From positions 1 through 33,983 of the forward strand of contig NZ_BAGM01000025.1 of NCBI RefSeq assembly GCF_000308855.1: 33,983 nucleotides of DNA, given 5' to 3'. How positions within the stretch are numbered: position 1 is the stretch's first letter; each line of letters opens with the position of its first letter. This document shows positions 26,139 to 33,983 of the stretch, piece after piece. The notes beneath the pieces are model-generated. The model made no database searches. It was given only the letters and a program-made list of their open reading frames with translations, and was not told the DNA's origin. Source of the stretch: Nocardia veterana NBRC 100344. GTDB lineage: Bacteria > Actinomycetota > Actinomycetes > Mycobacteriales > Mycobacteriaceae. The translations under genes and the position numbers were made by a program.

Positions 26139-27338
26139 TCAGAAACTGTTGGCCAGCAACGCATATGCCGCGCCGACGCGTCGATCGACATCGTCACGGC
26201 TGTCGGCGTTCACGACCTCCACATAGCGGCGGTAGGGCACGTAGCAGCGGAACTTGCTGTCCTTCTGGGAATCTCCGGACTTGTTGAGACTCAGGCATTT
26301 CGCCCCGGGCACGCCGTGCGGGGCGTCGACCGGATCGTACTGCCGGCCGGAACCGGCGATCAGCCCGTTGATCAGGCGTGACCCGGCATCGGCATCGCGC
26401 ACTCGCATGACGGAGCTGTTGTCCGCGACGGCGATCGCGTCCAGGCCGGTATCGTCCACCAGCCGCTGCCGTGTCGCCTCGTCGGAGGAGATGTGGACGA
26501 AGGCGGGGGCGGCGTACACCGCGAACCGATCCGGATCCGGCGTGCGGTTGGCACGATCCCGCACCACTGCTCGGGCCAGCAGCCCGTCGGTGTCGATCGG
26601 CAGCGCGTCCAGGCCGCGCTGGGGCGTCGGCTGGAACCTGTCCAGCGCAGGTACCTGCGCGTCGAGTGTCTTCTGGACCCAGGCCAGCAGGTCCGACTCC
26701 TCGGCGCGGGGACGTTCGATGAACAGCGAGATCACGAACTGCTTGTAGGCCATGAACGTTCCGATGGTGGGGATCCCGGGACGGTAGTGGATATAGGCAT
26801 CGGAGTACTTCGGCAACGTGAGTTTGCGGTTGAGGTCCGGGGCCACCCCGAAGTCGACATCCTCTAGCTCGCGGGCGGCCTGCCGGGCGCCGGCCTCGTC
26901 CGGAAACCGCAGCACGAGATCGGTCACCGTGGTGGATTGCGCGGCGCTGTCGAGCGAACCGGGTTTATCGGATCCGGCGGCGACATAGCCGACGACCATC
27001 TTGTTGCGATCGAGGACGGGTTTGGAGACGGCGGCCAGCAGTCGCCGGGTGGCGTCGGTGCTGTCGACCACCACCCGGCCGCCGGCGCCGACGATCAGGC
27101 TGGGATCGACCCGAAGACTCGGCACCACGGCCTGGGACATCCGCATACCCTCCAGCAGCGCGCCCTTCCCGGCGGCGCTGCCGTCGTAACTGTGCCGGTC
27201 GACCGCGTACGGCCCCACATCCAGTGTCCGCACATCGATCTCGGCCGCGGTCGGGGTGCCCTGCACGCCGCATCCGGTCAGCAGCCCGAGCACGGCCGCG
27301 CAGGAGAAGACGAGTGCTGTGCGAAATGGTCGGCCCAT
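26139..27338 (-). CDS. DUF7373-type lipoprotein, subtype A (first of the array)
   Basis: A 399-residue predicted lipoprotein with lipobox LLTGC (Cys23). The mature part begins AEIDVRTLDVGPYAVDRHSYDG. Subtype A motifs are GMRMSQAVVPSLRVDP, GYVAAGSDK, KYSDAYIHYRPG (AHxHW changed to AYIHY) and FMAYKQFVI. The cysteine pair is AKCLSL and FRCYVPY, followed by YRRYVEVV, and the end is RRVGAAYALLANS. It is the first gene of the minus-strand array and is divergent from the FHA gene over 152 bases. The Rv3446c-like gene follows 110 bases downstream. The function is unknown. Confidence 0.85.
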   Translation of the reverse strand: MGRPFRTALVFSCAAVLGLLTGCGVQGTPTAAEIDVRTLDVGPYAVDRHSYDGSAAGKGALLEGMRMSQAVVPSLRVDPSLIVGAGGRVVVDSTDATRRLLAAVSKPVLDRNKMVVGYVAAGSDKPGSLDSAAQSTTVTDLVLRFPDEAGARQAARELEDVDFGVAPDLNRKLTLPKYSDAYIHYRPGIPTIGTFMAYKQFVISLFIERPRAEESDLLAWVQKTLDAQVPALDRFQPTPQRGLDALPIDTDGLLARAVVRDRANRTPDPDRFAVYAAPAFVHISSDEATRQRLVDDTGLDAIAVADNSSVMRVRDADAGSRLINGLIAGSGRQYDPVDAPHGVPGAKCLSLNKSGDSQKDSKFRCYVPYRRYVEVVNADSRDDVDRRVGAAYALLANSF

Positions 27339-27490
27339 GGCCCTGCCCCCGTTCTGCCGGTGCTTTCTCCCGGTACCCGGACGAAATTACCGGACCGGAC
27401 CCGACGGCGGGGACTCATGCGCGACGATTGCCTTAACCTTGTCCGTGTGGTGACCGCTGCGCTGATTCTGCTCGGAGGCCGATTCCGTTG

Positions 27491-28804
27491 ATGGATCGGC
27501 AGGTCGAGGTTGTCGCGGGTAACCACATCGTGGTGCGGGTCGCGGGGGCCGTGGTCGTGGTCGCACATCGCGGTCCGGGGCGGATCCGGCCGGAATCGCC
27601 CGCGATGCGCGCGGCCGAGGCGGTCGCGCAGCTCGTCGCCGAGGCCTGCGAGCACGCCCCGGAAGGACCGGGCCGCCTGATCGCCCGGGAAGCAACTCGC
27701 TGGCTGATTCAGCAAGCCGAGCAGGTCGACGGCAGCCCGATCGATCTCGGCATCCTGTCGCGTTCGGATACCGGCGGCGTCGCGATCTTCCTGCACGGCG
27801 CGGTGACGGCGGTGCTGGCGGGCGCGCGCGGCGTCGAGTACTACCGCGGCGTCGATGCCGCCTTCACCGTCGACCGATTCACCGAACCGCCGGCCCGCGC
27901 GGCCGCCGTCTTCATCGACGACGAGCGCGGCCGGATCCCGGAACTGCCGGAGCGTGGGATCGGTTCGCTCGTGGAGGGGGTGGCTCCGGCGGCCGGTGCG
28001 GTCGTCTGGTTCGAGGGGGAGCGGACCCGCGCCCGCGACCGGGTCGCTCGGCCCACGTCCGCCGGCGCACACCACCGAACCGAACCACCGCCCAGCTCGC
28101 AGTTGGACGCCCAGCGCCCCGAACCCCGGCCCCTGCCGCCGCCCACCCGACCCGATCGGGTGCCGGAAACCGATGAGCGGCAAGGGATTACGCCTGCACA
28201 GCCGCAGCCCGATCGTGGTGAGGATCCGCGGCTCGCGCAAACCCGGCTGAGCGGTACCAACCCGGCCCCGGCGCCCGATCCCGAACTCGAACGCCGGATG
28301 GAGGCGACCGCGCGGGCCACCGCGCTGACCGTGCGGGTGATGGGATTCAAATGCGCGCGTGCCCATCCCAGCGATCCGCGTTCGGCGTTCTGCACCGTCT
28401 GCGGTATGCCGGTCGATCAGACTCAGGCGCCGGCCGAGGTGATTCGGCCCCCACTGGGCATGCTCGTTCTCGACGACGGCATGACCTATCTACTGACCGC
28501 CGACGCGGTGATCGGGCGCGATCCGGAGAACTCGGAGGCGGCGCAGCGTGGCCTGGTTCCGGTGAAGATCGAGGACTCCTCGGGCGGAATGTCGCGCGCG
28601 CACGCCGAAATTCGGCTGATGAACTGGGACATCACCGTCGTCGATCGCGGCTCCACCAACGGCACCCGGGCCCGGCCACCGGGCTACCGGGAGTGGATTC
28701 CGTTGCAGCCCAATCAGCCCATGGTGCTGGTCCAGGGGTCGGAGATCATGCTGGGCAATCGCGTGTTACGACTCGAACCGGCCGCGCCGCCGCCGTTCGG
28801 CTAG
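27491..28804 (+). CDS. FHA-domain protein with zinc ribbon
   Basis: A 437-residue soluble protein. The N-terminal domain (about 1-185) is of unknown type. A Pro-rich disordered linker (190-275) follows. A zinc-ribbon-like knuckle has Cys288, His292, Cys301 and Cys304 (FCTVCGMP). The C-terminal FHA domain (about 325-430) has IGRDP, SRAHAEI and STNGT, the residues that bind phosphothreonine peptides. It should therefore read Ser/Thr kinase output, the kinase at 20351-21964 being a candidate. The start is ATG 27491 or TTG 27488, both served by GGAGG at 27474-27478. It converges on the metallopeptidase gene. Confidence 0.87.
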   Translation: MDRQVEVVAGNHIVVRVAGAVVVVAHRGPGRIRPESPAMRAAEAVAQLVAEACEHAPEGPGRLIAREATRWLIQQAEQVDGSPIDLGILSRSDTGGVAIFLHGAVTAVLAGARGVEYYRGVDAAFTVDRFTEPPARAAAVFIDDERGRIPELPERGIGSLVEGVAPAAGAVVWFEGERTRARDRVARPTSAGAHHRTEPPPSSQLDAQRPEPRPLPPPTRPDRVPETDERQGITPAQPQPDRGEDPRLAQTRLSGTNPAPAPDPELERRMEATARATALTVRVMGFKCARAHPSDPRSAFCTVCGMPVDQTQAPAEVIRPPLGMLVLDDGMTYLLTADAVIGRDPENSEAAQRGLVPVKIEDSSGGMSRAHAEIRLMNWDITVVDRGSTNGTRARPPGYREWIPLQPNQPMVLVQGSEIMLGNRVLRLEPAAPPPFG

Positions 28805-28850
28805 CGGGCGTGCGTGTGCCTGATCCTGGAAGCCGGACAGCGCACCGCGC

Positions 28851-30296
28851 TCAGCTGTAGCGCGCCTCGCAAACCTGCTGGGTGCCGAGCACGCCGGCCC
28901 GGAACGCGTCGACCCGGGAGAATCCGCTGGGCACCGTCTTGCCCTCGACATCGCTGGCGGCCAGCCCGTCGCTGAGCAGTCCGGAGACCGCCTTGTCCAG
29001 GTCGCCCGGGGACAACGCGATATCGCCCTGGTCCGCGTTGCGATGCGGGTCGGCGAGTTTCGCGGTGATGACCCCGGACAGACAGGCCGCGCGCAGGCCG
29101 GTCTTGGCCCCGGTCAACGGCTGGTGCGCGTTGCGCTGCACGGCGAGCGCGTATCGGGAGACGAAGACCACGTAGGCGTTGTAGTCCCCGCCGATTCGGG
29201 TCGGAAAACCGTCCTGCTCATCGGTGTTCGCGGCGCCGCGTTCGGCCAGTGCGGGAATGTCGGTGCCGATGGTGTTGGTAGCGGGGCAGTAGGTCACCGG
29301 CACCGTGTCGGCGCCGTTGCTGCAATGCATGAGAGCACCGTGATAGTCGTAGGTCGGTTCCGACGGGATCGGCATGATCGCCGCCATCGCCTTGCTCAAT
29401 TCCTTGAGGCTCTCCTTCGTGATCGCCAGCTCACCCCGATTGGCGTCGTCGCCGAACGATTGCGGCAGATTCTTGCGCCGGCGATTGATGTCCTTCATAT
29501 CGATGGCCTTGCAGCCCTTGGGGCCGTCGGTGAACCCGATCTGCACCGCCGTCACCCGCTCGAACGCCGACCCGTGCACCGACTCCGGATCTTCCGGATT
29601 GGCATCGCGAATGGCGACGGTGGCGGCCAGCACGTTGTTGAGGCCATCGGAGGTGTTGATCGTGAAATGCGCGGCCTTGCCCTCCGCGACATGGCGCATG
29701 AACGCGCCGGCGAAGCAGTCGGCCTGCTGCTCCTTCACGATCACCGGATCCTTGGCGGTGACGATGCGCGACATGGTCTGGACGGCATGGCCGTATTCAT
29801 GAGCCAGCACCATCACCACGGCCATCTTTCCGAAGCTGTCCTCCATCATCGGGAGCAGGACGCCGCGGTCCCAGCCCACCGAATTGTCCAGCCGGCAGTA
29901 CGCGGCGTTGACCAGGTGATAGGTCGTGTCCTTGCAGAACTGCGACTCCTGCGAACGCGGCGCCTTCGCATTCCACGAATAGAATTTGGTGACCGGCGTG
30001 AATTGCCCGTCGAATTCGTTGTGATATTCACCGCGCCAATACGTTTGGATATCGTCGAGGGCGTTGAGCGCCAGGGTGTCGACGGGTCCCTTGTCGCCGC
30101 CGGTGGCGGTCAGCTCGGCGTCGGCGACGCCCGGCCGCGGGCCGCTGGGACCGCTGGTGGTGGGCAGGCCGGCGACCTGGAACGGATCGTCGTAGATGGA
30201 TACGGCGTGACCGCCGGTGGTCATGGTGCAGCCGGCGAGCAGTCCGACCGTGAGCACCAATACGGCGAGCGCCGCCGTCACCGGGCGTTTCGCCAT
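28851..30296 (-). CDS. Lipoprotein neutral zinc metallopeptidase
   Basis: A 481-residue secreted, probably lipid-anchored protease with lipobox LLAGC (Cys23). The zinc motif HEYGH occupies 166-170 (in VLAHEYGHAVQ). A downstream KEQQADCFAG holds Glu189 as the probable third ligand, the layout of the YpfJ/neutral zinc metallopeptidase family. The C-terminal 250 residues are an extra domain with cysteines (MHCSNG, TYCPAT, RAACLSG, QVCEARYS). ATG 30296 is chosen because the GGGAGGGAGGGG site lies directly before it and the signal peptide begins there. The substrate is unknown. It stands divergent from the FHA-ABC gene. Confidence 0.87.
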   Translation of the reverse strand: MAKRPVTAALAVLVLTVGLLAGCTMTTGGHAVSIYDDPFQVAGLPTTSGPSGPRPGVADAELTATGGDKGPVDTLALNALDDIQTYWRGEYHNEFDGQFTPVTKFYSWNAKAPRSQESQFCKDTTYHLVNAAYCRLDNSVGWDRGVLLPMMEDSFGKMAVVMVLAHEYGHAVQTMSRIVTAKDPVIVKEQQADCFAGAFMRHVAEGKAAHFTINTSDGLNNVLAATVAIRDANPEDPESVHGSAFERVTAVQIGFTDGPKGCKAIDMKDINRRRKNLPQSFGDDANRGELAITKESLKELSKAMAAIMPIPSEPTYDYHGALMHCSNGADTVPVTYCPATNTIGTDIPALAERGAANTDEQDGFPTRIGGDYNAYVVFVSRYALAVQRNAHQPLTGAKTGLRAACLSGVITAKLADPHRNADQGDIALSPGDLDKAVSGLLSDGLAASDVEGKTVPSGFSRVDAFRAGVLGTQQVCEARYS

Positions 30297-30394
30297 GTCC
30301 CCTCCCTCCCCGGGCCGGTTTGTCGAGCCGTCACCTGCGCCGCCCCCGGCGATCGGGGGCACATTCGAGCCCCACCGATGTCACGGCCATCGCA

Positions 30395-30400
30395 TATTAT
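30395..30400 (+). promoter_or_regulatory. -10 element of the FHA-ABC gene, leaderless layout
   Basis: TATTAT matches TATAAT at 5 of 6 positions and ends 7 bases before the ATG at 30408. Transcription would start on or next to the start codon. There is no Shine-Dalgarno sequence in between, so the mRNA is probably leaderless. No clear -35 is seen. Confidence 0.55.
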
Positions 30401-30407
30401 CCGGCTC

Positions 30408-33023
30408 ATGTCATTACCGGGGGCGCAGAAGATCACCGTGCGCCATGAGGGAACCGATCGGATCTTCGAAACCACTCAGCAGGTGACCCTGGGGCGCGCG
30501 CCCGAGGTGACGGTGTTCGTGGACAGTCCGCTGGTCTCTCGTGTGCACGCGACACTCGTTTGGCAGGGGGGCGCCTGGGTGCTCTCCGACAACGGCAGTA
30601 CCAACGGGGTTTTCGTGGACGCGCAACGCATCACGCGTCCGGTCCCGGTCGATCGGCCGATGCTGGTCCGGCTCGGCGACGCGATCACCGGACCGCTGGT
30701 GCATCTGCTGCCCGAGGCGCAGTTCCGCCCGCCCGCACCGCCCGCCCGGGCGCAGATGCCGGGGCGGGCGCCGAATTCGTCCGGACGGGACGGGGCGCCG
30801 CGCGACGGGGTACGGGGGGAGGGACCGCGCGGCGGCGGACCGCAGCAGCGCCGGCAGCCGTCGCGCCCCACACCGCAATCCGGGCAGTTGCGTCGCCCGG
30901 CTCCGCCGCAGCCGCCGTCGCGGCCCGATCAGCGCCCGAATCAACGCCCGGCGCAACCGGTTCCGGCGGCCAACGGTGGTGCGCCGAACGTCAACATGAC
31001 CACCAAGGCCGACACCTCGGCCCTGCCACCCGTGCGGGCCCGGGCCTCGACCGCACCGATCGCGCGTGCGGACCGGATTCCGGCCGGCGGTCTCACCATC
31101 GGCCGCACCAGTGACAATCAGATCGTCGTCAACGATCCGCTGGCCTCGCGCCGGCACGCGCGACTGGTCAAGGGCAACGAGGGCCTCGTTCTCGAGGATG
31201 TGGGCTCGGCCAACGGCACCTTCGTCAACGGCCGCCGCGAACAGCGGGTGGCGCTGCGCGAACGCGATATCGTCACCATCGGCAACGTCGACTTCGTCGT
31301 CCAGGACGGCACGCTCAAACATCGCAAGAAGCCGGTCACCGAGCAGGGGCTGAGCGTGCACGGTGTCGGGTTCGTGGTCGAAGGCAACAAACAACTGCTC
31401 GTCGACGTCAACATGCAGGCCGGGCGCGGCACGCTGACCGCACTCATCGGACCGTCCGGTGCGGGTAAGTCGACCCTGTCGAAACTCATTGCGGGAACGA
31501 CACATCCGTCGGCCGGTGTGGTCACCTTCGAGGGGCGCAATCTGCACGCCGAGTACGAGGCGATGCGCAGCCGAATCGGTATGGTGCCGCAGGACGACGT
31601 GCTGCATCGGCAACTGACCGTGCGCCAGGCCCTCGGCTTCGCCGCCGAACTGCGTCTGCCGCCGGACTCCTCCAAGGCGGACCGGCAGCAGGTGATCGAC
31701 GGGGTGCTGAAGGAACTGTCGCTGACCGAACACGCCGACACCCGCGTCGACCGGTTGTCCGGTGGTCAGCGCAAGCGGGCCTCGGTCGCGCTGGAGTTGC
31801 TCACCGGTCCGGCGCTGCTTCTGCTCGACGAACCGACCTCCGGTCTGGACCCCGCACTGGACCGTCAGGTCATGACCATGTTGCGCGAACTGGCCGACGC
31901 CGGCCGCACCGTCATCGTGGTCACGCATTCGGTGGCCTGCCTCGACATGTGCGATCAGGTGCTGCTGCTGGCGCCCGGCGGTAAGACCGCGTTCTGCGGG
32001 CACCCGGCCGGTGTCGGTGATTTCCTCGGCACCAGCGACTGGGCGGAGATCTTCGCGCGGGTGGCCGCCGATCCGGACCGGGCCTTCGCGAATTACCGCT
32101 CTCGGCAGGCGGCCGTACCACCGCCCCCGCCGCCGGCCGCACCGCGCGGGGTGATGGGACAGCCCCCGAAATCCAGTGCGTGGAAACAGTTCTCGACGCT
32201 CTCGCGCCGGCAGGTGCGGTTGATCCTGGCCGACCGCGGCTACCTGGCCTTCCTGGTGGTGCTGCCGTTCGTCCTGGGTGTGCTGTGTCTGGTCGTGCCC
32301 GGCAAGAACGGATTCGCCGCCGCGCCCTGGATTCTCGGGCCGGACGGCCAGATGCACCCGCAACCCACCGGCGGCAGCGAATCCCAGCAGCTGCTGGTGG
32401 TGCTGATTCTGGGCGCCTGTTTCATGGGTTCCACGCTCACCGTGCGTGATCTGGTGGGTGAGCGGCCGATCTTCTTCCGGGAGCGGGCCGTCGGGCTGTT
32501 GCCCTCGGCGTATCTGCTGGCGAAGGTGATGGTTTTCGGCGTCGCGGCGCTGTTGCAGTCGGCCGTGCTGGTGGCGATCGTGCTGGCCGGTAAGAATCCG
32601 CCCGGCAAGGGTGCGCTCATTCCCTCCGGCAGCGTGGAGCTGTATCTCGACATCGCGCTCACCGCGGTGACCTGCGTGGTGGTCGGGCTGCTGCTGTCGA
32701 CGGTGGCGAAATCGAACGAACAGGTCATGCCGCTGCTGGTGGTCATGATCATGTGCCAGCTGGTGATGGCCGGCGGCATGATCCCGGTCACCGATCGGGT
32801 TGTGCTGGAGCAGATTTCCTATGTCTTCCCGTCGCGCTGGGGATTCGCCAGCGGTGCGTCGACGATCGATCTGCGAACGCTGTTCCTCAATGCTCAGCCC
32901 GACCCGATCTGGCAGCACAGCGCCGGATTCTGGTTGCTCGACGCGGGGATGTTGATCGTGCTCACCGCACTGCTGTCGACGTTGACCTGGTGGCGACTAC
33001 GGCTGAAGAAATCGGCCGCATGA
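30408..33023 (+). CDS. FHA-FHA-ABC transporter, Rv1747-like
   Basis: An 871-residue one-chain ABC exporter very like M. tuberculosis Rv1747 (865 residues). FHA1 (about 22-85) has LGRAPE, SRVHATL and STNGVF. A Pro/Arg-rich linker (about 100-215) follows. FHA2 (about 228-285) has IGRTSDN, SRRHARL and SANGTF. The ATPase has Walker A GPSGAGKST (348-356), signature LSGGQ from 450 and Walker B with Asp474/Glu475 (LLLLDEPTSGLDP). The C-terminal 280 residues form about six transmembrane helices of the ABC-2 type (VRDLVGERPIFFRERAVGLLPSAY). In M. tuberculosis the kinase PknF phosphorylates the linker and the FHA domains bind it. Rv1747 is tied to cell-wall glycolipid export. The frame is open far upstream, but only antisense to the metallopeptidase. 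Confidence 0.93.
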   Translation: MSLPGAQKITVRHEGTDRIFETTQQVTLGRAPEVTVFVDSPLVSRVHATLVWQGGAWVLSDNGSTNGVFVDAQRITRPVPVDRPMLVRLGDAITGPLVHLLPEAQFRPPAPPARAQMPGRAPNSSGRDGAPRDGVRGEGPRGGGPQQRRQPSRPTPQSGQLRRPAPPQPPSRPDQRPNQRPAQPVPAANGGAPNVNMTTKADTSALPPVRARASTAPIARADRIPAGGLTIGRTSDNQIVVNDPLASRRHARLVKGNEGLVLEDVGSANGTFVNGRREQRVALRERDIVTIGNVDFVVQDGTLKHRKKPVTEQGLSVHGVGFVVEGNKQLLVDVNMQAGRGTLTALIGPSGAGKSTLSKLIAGTTHPSAGVVTFEGRNLHAEYEAMRSRIGMVPQDDVLHRQLTVRQALGFAAELRLPPDSSKADRQQVIDGVLKELSLTEHADTRVDRLSGGQRKRASVALELLTGPALLLLDEPTSGLDPALDRQVMTMLRELADAGRTVIVVTHSVACLDMCDQVLLLAPGGKTAFCGHPAGVGDFLGTSDWAEIFARVAADPDRAFANYRSRQAAVPPPPPPAAPRGVMGQPPKSSAWKQFSTLSRRQVRLILADRGYLAFLVVLPFVLGVLCLVVPGKNGFAAAPWILGPDGQMHPQPTGGSESQQLLVVLILGACFMGSTLTVRDLVGERPIFFRERAVGLLPSAYLLAKVMVFGVAALLQSAVLVAIVLAGKNPPGKGALIPSGSVELYLDIALTAVTCVVVGLLLSTVAKSNEQVMPLLVVMIMCQLVMAGGMIPVTDRVVLEQISYVFPSRWGFASGASTIDLRTLFLNAQPDPIWQHSAGFWLLDAGMLIVLTALLSTLTWWRLRLKKSAA

Positions 33024-33108
33024 GCGGGACCGAAACCGATGGTCGCGGCGGGTCGACCGAACTAATCGGACCTGCCCCGAGCGTGCCGACGCGACAGCAG
33101 GCACACTT

Positions 33109-33983
33109 ATGCATGTGACGGCTCGAGTTGGGGCGATACATCTCGGTTGGGATGTGGTGTCCGTGGCCGCCGGTGGCGGTGGGACGCCGATCCGCCCGGT
33201 CCAGGTGGAAGGCACATATACGCCGCCCGCGTATTTGCTGGCGGACAAGTCCGGGCGCCTGCACACGGCGGGTGTGGACAGACAGCGACCCGATCTCGGC
33301 ATCGCCGTTTCCGACGTCCGCGACATCCTCGGCCACCAGCAGATCCGCATCGCCGGTGCGACCTGGCCCGCGGAGCTGGTGTTCCGCGCCCGGCTGTACA
33401 ACCCGCTCGCGGCCATCGGCACCCGGTTGCGCGGCAAACCCGATGTGGTGGCGCTGCCGTTCCCGGACGACTGGCCCGACGAGAAGGTCGAAGAATACTG
33501 CCGCTTGATCGAGCGGATGGATGTCGTGACCGACCCGCTGCCCGAATCCGTGGCACTGTCCGGATATGTGCGCGCCCTGGGACTGGTACAGCCGCCGGTC
33601 CCGGGCCGTCGTGGGATCGGCGCGACCGGCGTCTATTCCGACGGGCGGGTCTGCCTGGTGGTCGCCGTCGACGGCGACGACGAACAACCCACCGAATCGG
33701 TCGGCGTCCCGATCGCGCCGGATTCGATGCGGGACGCGCATGCCGCGGACAACGTGGTCATCGAGGTGATGGCCGCGGCCCGGTCCATCGGTGCGGACAC
33801 CTCGACGGTGCTGCTCACGGGCAATGTGTGTTTCAACGACGCGTTGCGCCTGGCCTTCCAGAACCATCTCGGGCAGCGATTGCGCGTCGCCGACCATCCG
33901 ATGCACGCGCTGGTGCTCGGTGCGGCACACCTGCTGGTCACCGACAGCGAATACGCAGAGGCCGCCGCGCAGCCGCCGGAGCC
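33109..33983 (+). CDS. Degenerate Hsp70/actin-like protein, cut by the window end
   Basis: The first 291 residues of a protein that runs off the right edge without a stop. It looks like a remote actin/Hsp70-type nucleotide-binding fold. The opening VGAIHLGWDVVSVAAG is in the place of the Hsp70 phosphate-1 loop (DLGTT), but the Asp is His and the Thr is Trp. VLLTGNVCFNDALR and later HALVLGAAHLL correspond to the second half of the fold (GGSTRIP, ALGAA). Catalytic residues look lost, so it is probably not an active ATPase. The N-terminal half of the Rv3446c-like protein in this window has a similar flavour. The start is ATG 33109 or GTG 33115. It lies 85 bases after the FHA-ABC gene on the same strand and may be co-transcribed. 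Confidence 0.65.
   Translation, partial: MHVTARVGAIHLGWDVVSVAAGGGGTPIRPVQVEGTYTPPAYLLADKSGRLHTAGVDRQRPDLGIAVSDVRDILGHQQIRIAGATWPAELVFRARLYNPLAAIGTRLRGKPDVVALPFPDDWPDEKVEEYCRLIERMDVVTDPLPESVALSGYVRALGLVQPPVPGRRGIGATGVYSDGRVCLVVAVDGDDEQPTESVGVPIAPDSMRDAHAADNVVIEVMAAARSIGADTSTVLLTGNVCFNDALRLAFQNHLGQRLRVADHPMHALVLGAAHLLVTDSEYAEAAAQPPE

Noticed and set aside
29043..30407. Upstream extension of the FHA-ABC reading frame
   Set aside because: It runs antisense to the metallopeptidase. The Rv1747-like N-terminus, the length and the -10 element all fit the ATG at 30408.
30414..32918. Long minus-strand open frame (834 codons) opposite the FHA-ABC gene
   Set aside because: It is the antisense shadow of a clearly recognised transporter. 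Its product is compositionally odd (rich in His, Arg and Gln) with no domain.
1..33983. CRISPR arrays, tRNA/rRNA genes, insertion sequences
   Set aside because: I saw no regularly spaced repeats, no cloverleaf with TTCGA-type arms, and no transposase or integrase motifs on reading the window. The lipoprotein repeats are gene paralogues, not mobile elements.

Overview
This is a high-GC actinobacterial window, most likely from Nocardia or a close relative in the Mycobacteriales. The evidence is a complete mycobacterial-type ESX (type VII) secretion core, an F420-type LLM oxidoreductase, GC-ending codons through most genes, and several lipoproteins that look like the Nocardia-enriched DUF7373 family. 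No database search was possible, so all names come from motifs, gene order and recalled family knowledge.

Left part (1-4023): a CIRCE-like HrcA operator is cut by the left edge. It is followed by ordinary chromosomal genes: an LLM-class oxidoreductase, a CsoR-type copper repressor with an operator-like inverted repeat over its own promoter, methylthioadenosine phosphorylase (mtnP), a GAF/PAS-like DUF5593-type protein and an NADPH-dependent FMN reductase.

Secretion locus (4037-17672): eccE(-) | eccB(+), an MFS carrier(-), a PPOX-fold flavoprotein(+), mycP(-), eccD(-) | eccC(+), then two small WXG100-type genes(+) closed by a perfect 15-bp terminator hairpin. The order and strands eccB(+), mycP(-), eccD(-), eccC(+) match the inverted M. 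tuberculosis ESX-4 locus (Rv3450c-Rv3447c). The second small protein shares an N-terminal motif with EsxT, and a homologue of the ESX-4 gene Rv3446c lies nearby. I read this as an ESX-4 system that retains eccE and carries two unrelated genes between eccB and mycP.

Lipoprotein/kinase array (27338 down to 17714, all minus strand): five paralogous lipoproteins of two subtypes (A and B), a PknB-like membrane Ser/Thr kinase with an unfamiliar outer domain, and the Rv3446c-like protein. In transcription order this is A, Rv3446c-like, B, A, kinase, B, A. The repeated B-A pair suggests block duplication. The array abuts the esx genes and is the most interesting, least explained part of the window. 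The esx genes and the two lipoproteins next to them look distinctly lower in GC than the rest.

Right part (27491-33983): an FHA protein with a zinc ribbon, a lipoprotein zinc metallopeptidase, an Rv1747-like FHA-FHA-ABC exporter that appears to be leaderless, and the start of a degenerate Hsp70/actin-like protein cut by the window end. A kinase, two phosphothreonine readers and a membrane exporter beside a secretion system suggest one phospho-regulated cell-envelope module. That functional link is inference.
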